Virus record (IMG/VR): IMGVR_UViG_3300045999_011512
Coordinates: 1-25,283 of that record
From: a virus
Direction: 5' to 3' (one strand)
Length of the DNA: 25,283 nucleotides
In this document: piece by piece, positions 22,406 to 25,283 of the stretch
How the letters are laid out: every line of letters starts with the position of its first letter
Numbering within the stretch: the first letter of the stretch is position 1
Made by a program: the position numbers and the translations under genes
Notes under the pieces: generated by a model
Told to the model about the DNA's origin: nothing
Seen by the model: the letters and a program-made list of their open reading frames with translations, nothing else
The model's database searches: none

Positions 22406-22620
22406 AAAAACAATTAATGGACTTTGTATACCTTTGTATACTAGCAGTATTTGGATATGTTATAATCGGTGGTCCTATTGCTGTTTCTTATTATTTACTG
22501 GGATACTTAGGAGTCCCCCAAAACCTCGTTAACGTAGGTACAGTTATTTCTTCAATATTCTCCATTTCTTTTTTTACTGCGTTTATCATAAAAATCTATG
22601 AGTACTCAGGTAAAAAATAA
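22402..22620 (+). CDS. Small two-pass membrane protein
   Basis: A 72-residue protein with hydrophobic segments at about 8-32 and 43-64 and short basic ends. Its ATG is fused to the stop of the upstream gene (ATGA). A Gly/Pro-rich turn (GVPQN) joins the two segments. Holins can have this size and shape, but nothing specific identifies it as one. Confidence 0.6.
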   Translation: MKKQLMDFVYLCILAVFGYVIIGGPIAVSYYLLGYLGVPQNLVNVGTVISSIFSISFFTAFIIKIYEYSGKK

Positions 22621-22638
22621 TAACACCAATAAATCTAT

Positions 22639-22881
22639 ATGCAACTTAATGCTTTTGACCGTTTTATATGGTCATCAACAAATTTTATTGTATCAACACT
22701 TTCTAACCCATTTTTATTTTGCATTATTGTTTGTATAGCATTTTATCATTTTTATTTTCCTATTCATACGCAAACTGAATTAATATTTCATATTATTATT
22801 GAAGCTATGCTTAGGTTAATGAATGCTCTTCTTGTCTATAGAGCAATAAAAACCATTATAATAGAAAAAAATATAGAATAA
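22639..22881 (+). CDS. Small membrane protein
   Basis: An 80-residue protein. The sequence begins NAFDRFIWSSTNFIVSTLSNP and continues into a hydrophobic stretch (about 26-42), followed by a second, weaker one (about 50-70) that ends in a basic tail. The FDRF start and layout faintly recall small low-affinity iron permease-like proteins, but the match is too weak to name. It is the last gene of the rightward operon. A terminator follows about 160 bases later. Confidence 0.58.
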   Translation: MQLNAFDRFIWSSTNFIVSTLSNPFLFCIIVCIAFYHFYFPIHTQTELIFHIIIEAMLRLMNALLVYRAIKTIIIEKNIE

Positions 22882-22936
22882 TATTTTTTCTTCCTTTTTT
22901 AAAAATAATTTAGTAAATTATATTTATGTCTATCGG

Positions 22937-23067
22937 CGTGGGTGCCTCTCCCGTTCTCTGAAGCGGTGATTTTAATTATGGCGTATTCGCCATGTTTAGC
23001 TACCACGTTTTCTTTCCCCGCCTGACGAGGTGTGTACTGAGACCCTAACTGACGAGTTAGGGTTTTT
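22937..23067 (+). ncRNA. Candidate structured RNA ending in a terminator
   Basis: Read as RNA, CGTGG (22937-22941) can pair with CCACG (23003-23007). This would close a junction with two inner hairpins: CCGTTC/GAA-CGG with a bulged G (22951-22966) and ATGGCG/CGCCAT with loop TATT (22978-22993). A third hairpin CGCCT/AGGTG with loop GACG (23019-23032) follows, and then the terminator whose loop is also GACG. It is visibly more GC-rich than the flanking DNA. It could be a small RNA or just a structured 3' end of the operon. The pairing was found by eye. Confidence 0.4.
23042..23067 (+). terminator. Rho-independent terminator of the plus-strand operon
   Basis: A perfect 9-bp stem ACCCTAACT/AGTTAGGGT with loop GACG is followed by a run of T ending near 23068. 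It is the first strong plus-strand terminator after the membrane genes, so it should end the long rightward unit or the candidate RNA before it. Confidence 0.88.
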
Positions 23068-23099
23068 TATTTTTATAATGCATCGTATAGTATACATAA

Positions 23100-23123
23100 C
23101 ATTTTGTTAACGTCAACAATATG
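23100..23123. repeat. Hairpin repeat, copy 1
   Basis: CAT, a T-T mismatch, then TTGTT/AACAA around the 6-base loop AACGTC, closed by ATG. It shares the loop and inner stem of copies 2 and 3; the outer stem is only 3 bp here. Confidence 0.6.
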
Positions 23124-23134
23124 ATACTTTAATT

Positions 23135-23162
23135 ATCGTTTTGTTAACGCCAACAACACGAT
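23135..23162. repeat. Hairpin repeat, copy 2
   Basis: The outer stem ATCGT/ACGAT, a single T-C mismatch, inner stem TTGTT/AACAA and loop AACGCC make 28 bases. The outer stem differs from copies 3 and 4 by paired changes that keep it base-paired. The trailing GGATTATTATT is similar to the sequence after copy 3. Confidence 0.68.
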
Positions 23163-23178
23163 GGATTATTATTTTTCC

Positions 23179-23206
23179 ATGTCCCCGAAGTTTATTTCGG
23201 GAACAT
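23179..23206. repeat. Unrelated hairpin with the same architecture
   Basis: ATGT/ACAT outer stem, a single C-A mismatch, inner stem CCCGAA/TTCGGG and a 6-base loop GTTTAT; also 28 bases. The sequence is different from the neighbouring repeats, but the layout (outer stem, one mismatch, inner stem, 6-base loop) is the same. Confidence 0.5.
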
Positions 23207-23239
23207 ATAGTAAGTCTATTATATAATGAACTTACCCAT

Positions 23240-23267
23240 ACCATATTGTTAACACCAACAAAATGGT
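23240..23267. repeat. Hairpin repeat, copy 3
   Basis: ACCAT/ATGGT outer stem, a single A-A mismatch, inner stem TTGTT/AACAA and loop AACACC; 28 bases. It is followed by TTATTATTTAT and then, at a 39-base period, by copy 4. Confidence 0.68.
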
Positions 23268-23278
23268 TTATTATTTAT

Positions 23279-23306
23279 ACCATTTTGCTGACGTCAAGAA
23301 AATGGT
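23279..23306. repeat. Hairpin repeat, copy 4 (diverged inner stem)
   Basis: ACCAT/ATGGT outer stem as in copy 3, here with a T-A pair in place of the mismatch. The inner stem has decayed (TTGCT against AAGAA), while the centre has become the palindrome TGACGTCA. The length is still 28 bases. Confidence 0.55.
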
Positions 23307-23502
23307 TTCTTATAGGTAAAAATTTTTTTCCCCGGAATTTTTTTTAACACCCCCTTTTTAGTTTACCCACCCCCTTAAAAGATTTTTATGTTATTTTATA
23401 CCCAATAAGGTATATTATTTATTTTATCCACCGGATTTATACCCGATTGGGGATAGCCCGTTAGGGCTAGGCGAACTCGACCGCTTCTTATAGGGAGAAA
23501 AA

Positions 23503-23628
23503 TTGACCCCGCAAGAAAAACGACCTAAAACCCGTCTCGGATGGGTACTACCCCCCCTTGTTTACAATAAATTATGTTACTATAAACTACGTTACTATAA
23601 ACTATGTTACTACCTATGGTGTACGTAG
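23503..23628 (+). CDS. Possible small TTG-start ORF across the 15-bp repeats
   Basis: A 41-codon ORF from TTG at 23503, with an AGGGAG ribosome-binding site 6 bases upstream and an in-frame stop just before that. The first 20 residues are basic and Pro/Leu-rich. The second half is made of the tandem 15-mers, giving a five-residue repeat of the type YKLCY/YKLRY. Between repeat copies there is one synonymous and one non-synonymous change, which does not decide whether it is coding. It could be a leader peptide, or an accident of the repeats. Confidence 0.3.
   Translation: MTPQEKRPKTRLGWVLPPLVYNKLCYYKLRYYKLCYYLWCT
23558..23586 (+). promoter_or_regulatory. Weak sigma70-like promoter candidate
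   Basis: TTGTTT (23558-23563), a 17-base spacer and TATAAA (23581-23586). The -10 box matches five of six consensus bases but the -35 only three. The -10 lies at the junction of the first two 15-mers, and ACTATAAA recurs at the next junction, so the repeats may modulate or duplicate a promoter for the small genes to the right. Confidence 0.28.
23567..23611. repeat. Three tandem 15-bp repeats (iteron-like)
   Basis: ATAAATTATGTTACT, ATAAACTACGTTACT and ATAAACTATGTTACT follow each other without gaps and differ at two positions. A perfect 8-bp hairpin TGTACGTA/TACGTACA with loop GTTA (23620-23639) and a DnaA-box sequence follow. The arrangement is like iterons in plasmid or phage origins. Confidence 0.75.
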
Positions 23629-23639
23629 TTATACGTACA
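23620..23639. repeat. Perfect inverted repeat with GTTA loop
   Basis: TGTACGTA and TACGTACA flank GTTA, an 8-bp perfect stem. The same loop GTTA closes the TAGCCC/GGGCTA hairpin at 23454-23469. It could form a cruciform or bind a dimeric protein next to the repeats and the DnaA-box sequence. Confidence 0.6.
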
Positions 23640-23645
23640 GGTTCA

Positions 23646-23654
23646 TGTGGATAA
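23646..23654 (-). promoter_or_regulatory. Exact DnaA-box sequence
   Basis: TGTGGATAA on the plus strand, the complement of the consensus DnaA box TTATCCACA. It lies 7 bases after the inverted repeat and 35 bases after the tandem 15-mers. A single 9-mer can occur by chance, so the support comes from the neighbourhood. Confidence 0.4.
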
Positions 23655-23716
23655 CTTTGTGGTCTATTTTTTATCGGTAAGGTATCACGTATTGATATTG
23701 TCCCTATATTTGTGTG

Positions 23717-23733
23717 TGAACGATACACGTTCA
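23717..23733. promoter_or_regulatory. Inverted repeat ahead of the small-gene array
   Basis: TGAACG and CGTTCA flank ATACA, 31 bases before the first ATG of the array. It may be an operator or a hairpin in the leader RNA. Confidence 0.3.
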
Positions 23734-23763
23734 TGATGTTTTACTTTCTCATAGGGTTGTGTC

Positions 23764-23946
23764 ATGATGCACACACAAGCAACAGCAACGGTAACGTGTG
23801 ACGGCGTTACAGAACGCGTAGCCATTGGCTACTTCCCAACGGATGCGGAATTAGTCCGCGAAATTGAAGAGCTACGCGCTACGCTACGCGCGGACTATGA
23901 CGACGCAGTGCGAGCGGAAGAACGGTACGTAATTGTACTGTGGTAA
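23764..23946 (+). CDS. Small unknown protein, first of the right-hand array
   Basis: A 60-residue protein starting with two Met codons; either could be used. A beta-like N-terminus (ATATVTCDGVTERVAIGYFP) precedes an acidic/basic helix (DAELVREIEELRATLRADYDDAVRAEERY), so it is a small two-part fold with a likely helical dimer. The codons are GC-rich (32 of 60 bases at 23821-23880), unlike the left part of the window. A strong stem-loop follows 14 bases after the stop. Not recognised; the location suggests an early host-takeover gene (inference). Confidence 0.62.
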   Translation: MMHTQATATVTCDGVTERVAIGYFPTDAELVREIEELRATLRADYDDAVRAEERYVIVLW

Positions 23947-23960
23947 CTTGGCGGTATCAA

Positions 23961-23993
23961 GGGGGTCTTGGTAGGCAAGACCCCCCAATTTTT
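23961..23993 (+). terminator. Stem-loop with T run after the 60-residue gene
   Basis: A 10-bp stem GGGGGTCTTG/CAAGACCCCC with loop GTAGG, then CAA and five T. It is a strong terminator-like structure only about 20 bases before the next gene's ATG, so it probably attenuates or processes rather than fully stops the transcript. Confidence 0.75.
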
Positions 23994-24004
23994 CAACCTA
24001 ACAC
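23989..24004 (+). repeat. Leader element, diverged copy A
   Basis: TTTTTCAACCTAACAC, a variant of the TTTTTAACCAACAC core found three more times directly after stem-loops downstream; here with two inserted bases and without the CGGAG ribosome-binding site. Confidence 0.5.
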
Positions 24005-24013
24005 AAAACAACA

Positions 24014-24379
24014 ATGATACAGAAAATTTCGGTAACCCTTGCGAACGGTGATACTGTGGAACACGTCACACGTTACGCGGATATTGGCAGTGCTACGCTC
24101 TACAAAACATTCCCTATGCTTTGCCGTAGCGCACACACTATTGTTGACCTTCAAGCTCAATACAATTCGGTGTGTCAAGATATTGAAAATCTTGCAAAGT
24201 ATATGGCAGCCAACGGCTATACTGGCGAAGTAGCGGAAACTTTGTACAACACACAATACGACACGTATATGGAACGTGTGCAGTTATCGGAGTCTCTATA
24301 TTACCAACTCTTGCAAGAACGGCTTTCCTACAATACCTTATGGGTTAGGTATCACAAAGAACTAGAAAAAGTCTTCTGA
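24014..24379 (+). CDS. Unknown 121-residue protein of the right-hand array
   Basis: Begins with a beta-like section (KISVTLANGDTVEHVTRYADIG), similar in style to the start of the preceding 60-residue protein (VTCDGVTERVAIGYF). A long helical region follows (about 35-120), rich in Tyr, Gln and Leu. The protein may be a longer relative of its neighbour: both have a short beta unit with a T/V-x-x-V pattern and then a helix. No named family. A strong stem-loop lies 17 bases after the stop. Confidence 0.65.
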   Translation: MIQKISVTLANGDTVEHVTRYADIGSATLYKTFPMLCRSAHTIVDLQAQYNSVCQDIENLAKYMAANGYTGEVAETLYNTQYDTYMERVQLSESLYYQLLQERLSYNTLWVRYHKELEKVF

Positions 24380-24396
24380 TTGACAACCGAGCAAAT

Positions 24397-24423
24397 GGGG
24401 GGATATTATCCCCCCCACTTTTT
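24397..24423 (+). terminator. Stem-loop with T run after the 121-residue gene
   Basis: An 8-bp stem GGGGGGAT/ATCCCCCC with loop ATT, followed by CAC and five T. The T run is also the first part of the shared leader element. Confidence 0.78.
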
Positions 24424-24447
24424 AACCAACACTTTCGGAGTTATGCA
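24419..24447 (+). repeat. Leader element, copy B
   Basis: TTTTTAACCAACACTTTCGG followed by AGTTATGCA, directly before the ATG at 24448. It contains a CGGAG ribosome-binding site. Its 29 bases differ from copy C at one position (C or T before the final A). Confidence 0.85.
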
Positions 24448-24549
24448 ATGACACTTGAACAGATGCGACGCTCTAACACTAGGGGTTACTTTCTACTTGG
24501 TGTTGCCTATGGTCTAATGGTCTCGGCATTCGGTTTACTGCTTCTCTAA
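24448..24549 (+). CDS. 33-residue membrane peptide
   Basis: A small ORF with a CGGAG site 8 bases before its ATG. The N-terminus is polar and basic (TLEQMRRSNTRG), and the last 19 residues are hydrophobic (ending GLLLL), so it should sit in the membrane as a single pass with its start in the cytoplasm. The layout matches the 31-residue peptide at 25011: an MT-EQ start, basic residues and then a hydrophobic tail. A stem-loop follows 8 bases after the stop. Confidence 0.55.
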   Translation: MTLEQMRRSNTRGYFLLGVAYGLMVSAFGLLLL

Positions 24550-24557
24550 CACCATCA

Positions 24558-24587
24558 GGGGAGGGGTTCCACTCCTCCCCACTTTTT
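24558..24587 (+). terminator. Stem-loop with T run after the 33-residue gene
   Basis: A 7-bp stem GGGGAGG/CCTCCCC with a 9-base loop, followed by AC and five T that begin the next leader element. Confidence 0.72.
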
Positions 24588-24611
24588 AACCAACACTTTC
24601 GGAGTTATGTA
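24583..24611 (+). repeat. Leader element, copy C
   Basis: TTTTTAACCAACACTTTCGG followed by AGTTATGTA, directly before the ATG at 24612. Almost identical to copy B. Confidence 0.85.
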
Positions 24612-24947
24612 ATGAACAATCTCCCATGGCTTGGAAACTATCAAGCCAACACAGCGACACCAGATGCAAAGAAAGCTCTGGCAAGGATTCACAACACACT
24701 TGACAGTGTCAAGGATTATACAGTGTTTGACTGGATGTCAAGCGATGTAGTTTCTCAATATGCTTATCGTTGGGATATCGTTGGATATTTGGGTAATCTC
24801 ATTGACAACTGCGGATTACACTATATCGCAGTCATCAATGACCACAACGGAGTTTCTTCGAATATGTTCCACAAGTCAGTGGACTTCTACTCAATCAATG
24901 ACATCATTGCTTTCTATGCCGGTGATTGCGAAGAACCGACATACTGA
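24612..24947 (+). CDS. Unknown 111-residue protein of the right-hand array
   Basis: A soluble protein rich in aromatic residues, Asp and Asn. The N-terminus (NNLPWLGNYQ) and a middle helix (TPDAKKALARIHNTLDSV) precede a stretch of mixed structure (YAYRWDIVGYLGNLIDNCGLHYIAVINDHNG). The acidic C-terminus ends EEPTY. It has the good ribosome-binding site of leader copy C. Not recognised. A stem-loop follows 7 bases after the stop. Confidence 0.65.
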   Translation: MNNLPWLGNYQANTATPDAKKALARIHNTLDSVKDYTVFDWMSSDVVSQYAYRWDIVGYLGNLIDNCGLHYIAVINDHNGVSSNMFHKSVDFYSINDIIAFYAGDCEEPTY

Positions 24948-24954
24948 TTATAAT

Positions 24955-24989
24955 GGGGGCCGAGTCAAGTGGTTCGGCTCCCTATTTTT
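24955..24989 (+). terminator. Stem-loop with T run after the 111-residue gene
   Basis: A 9-bp stem GGGGGCCGA/TTCGGCTCCC-type (one G-T pair) with a 10-base loop, then TA and five T that start the next leader. Confidence 0.72.
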
Positions 24990-25010
24990 AACCAACACTA
25001 CTTGGAGTCT
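24985..25010 (+). repeat. Leader element, copy D
   Basis: TTTTTAACCAACACTACTTG followed by GAGTCT, before the ATG at 25011. The first 14 bases are identical to copies B and C; the end has changed but keeps a GGAG ribosome-binding site. Confidence 0.75.
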
Positions 25011-25106
25011 ATGATGACACGCGAACAGAAGAAGAATGTAGCTAATAACTGTATTGCTGCTGCTTATCTCTTGATAATCATTGCAATCGATATGATGCTC
25101 CCGTAA
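25011..25106 (+). CDS. 31-residue membrane peptide
   Basis: A small ORF with two possible Met starts (25011 or 25014) and a GGAG site 4-9 bases upstream. A polar, basic start (TREQKKNVANN) is followed by a hydrophobic tail (about 14-31), predicting a single-pass membrane peptide. It is similar in layout to the 33-residue peptide at 24448, perhaps by duplication of a cassette. A strong terminator follows. Confidence 0.52.
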   Translation: MMTREQKKNVANNCIAAAYLLIIIAIDMMLP

Positions 25107-25120
25107 TCAATTAAATACAG

Positions 25121-25153
25121 CCCCGTGAGTTCACTGCTCACGGGGTTTTTTTT
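25121..25153 (+). terminator. Strong terminator closing the small-gene array
   Basis: A perfect 9-bp stem CCCCGTGAG/CTCACGGGG with a 7-base loop, followed by eight T. It is the strongest terminator in this part and probably ends the rightward transcript. No leader copy follows it, unlike the other stem-loops. Confidence 0.9.
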
Positions 25154-25194
25154 ATTCATTATTTAGTAGTCATTCGATTGTCATTGGTCCAAAT

Positions 25195-25283
25195 TCAACT
25201 TTTTTGCGCGTGATAGTGCCACTGCGTATTACATTTCACATGTTCCATTTCATACTGTTGCCAAACCCAAATGCCACACTCCC
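25195..25283 (-). CDS. Possible C-terminal end of a leftward gene (partial)
   Basis: On the minus strand an open frame enters from the right edge and ends with TGA at 25195-25197. The visible 28 residues are rich in Trp, His, Cys and Gln (for example WVWQQYEMEHVKC), which looks protein-like, and it would converge on the terminator at 25121-25153. An open plus-strand frame covers the same bases, so the call is weak. Confidence 0.28.
   Translation of the reverse strand, partial: ECGIWVWQQYEMEHVKCNTQWHYHAQKS

Larger units (their letters stand above)
22882..23763. other. Hairpin-rich, mostly non-coding stretch
   Basis: There is no convincing long gene on either strand over about 880 bases. The stretch holds a possible structured RNA with a terminator (22937-23067), four related hairpins (23100-23306), C-rich repeats (CACCCCCTT at 23348-23356 and 23368-23376, exactly 20 bases apart) and further hairpins. 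These are TATACC/GGTATA at 23397-23414, TAGCCC/GGGCTA with loop GTTA at 23454-23469, and ACCCGTC/GATGGGT at 23530-23546. It also holds three tandem 15-mers, a DnaA-box sequence and a small TTG-start ORF. Individual items are listed separately. Confidence 0.7.

Noticed and set aside
23022-23057. Two CTGACGA motifs resembling the CUGANGA core of hammerhead ribozymes
   Set aside because: No GAAA follows a second stem and no cleavage triplet is in the right place; both motifs are simply loops of hairpins.
23100-23306. CRISPR array
   Set aside because: Only four diverged copies with uneven spacing (35, 105 and 39 bases between starts) and no unique spacers of constant length.
23141-23347. 68-residue plus-strand ORF across the hairpin repeats
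   Set aside because: No ribosome-binding site, and the protein repeats merely reflect the DNA repeats; the hairpin structure explains the sequence better.
23489-23498. TATAGGGAGA, identical to the end of the T7 RNA polymerase promoter
   Set aside because: The upstream specificity part of the T7 promoter is absent (the CGAC is 3 bases out of register), there is no phage RNA polymerase gene in the window, and the same bases serve as a ribosome-binding site.
23525-23734. 69-residue minus-strand ORF over the 15-mers
   Set aside because: No ribosome-binding site; low-complexity product produced by the tandem repeats.

Overview
The window looks like part of the genome of a lytic, tailed, T4-like myovirus with an AT-rich genome. 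The evidence is a baseplate wedge pair recognisable as gp25 and gp6, a gp55-like late sigma factor, T4-type late promoter octamers (TATAAATA), phage nucleotide-metabolism genes (ThyX, a 5'-deoxynucleotidase), phage tRNA genes and dense packing with 4-base start/stop overlaps. The host cannot be named from the sequence. The mix of ThyX, a ClpP-like peptidase, LPS-type sugar genes and many small unknown genes resembles T4-like phages of aquatic bacteria, but that is inference.

Region 1 (1-15269, minus strand) is a virion and late-function block. In transcription order, from high to low coordinates, it holds a basic-tailed unknown protein and small unknowns, then a 5'-deoxynucleotidase, thyX and a SAM methyltransferase. 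Next come membrane/coiled-coil proteins, a ClpP-like peptidase and the late sigma factor. It ends with the baseplate: an OB-fold/spike protein, a CHAP-type hydrolase, a lytic-transglycosylase-like protein, three unknown structural-type genes, gp25, and gp6, which runs off the left edge. Two exact TATAAATA late promoters point into the baseplate genes, matching the encoded late sigma.

Region 2 (15270-15526) is a divergent control region with a sigma70-like promoter, an inverted repeat beside its -35, and short repeats phased at about 10 bp.

Region 3 (15527-22881, plus strand) starts with four small unknown genes. It continues as an accessory island of tRNA-Gly(TCC), a D-armless tRNA-like element and tRNA-Ser(GCT), interleaved with two class I methyltransferases, an NAD-dependent sugar epimerase, an HExxH protein, a SWIM zinc-finger protein, rmlA, rmlC and gmhA, and three small membrane proteins. 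The sugar genes would make or alter nucleotide sugars for surface glycans (host LPS/capsule or virion). The rml pathway is incomplete within the window.

Region 4 (22882-23763) has little convincing coding potential and is unusually rich in hairpins. It contains a possible structured RNA ending in a terminator, four diverged copies of a hairpin with a compensating outer stem, three 15-bp tandem repeats, and an exact DnaA-box sequence. It could be a replication origin or a regulatory RNA region. It is the least explained part of the window.

Region 5 (23764-25283) has a visibly higher GC content and a cassette layout. Small unknown ORFs are each followed by a strong stem-loop with a T run, and a shared leader then precedes the next start codon. 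This resembles the modular small-gene cassettes known from early regions of T4-like phages.
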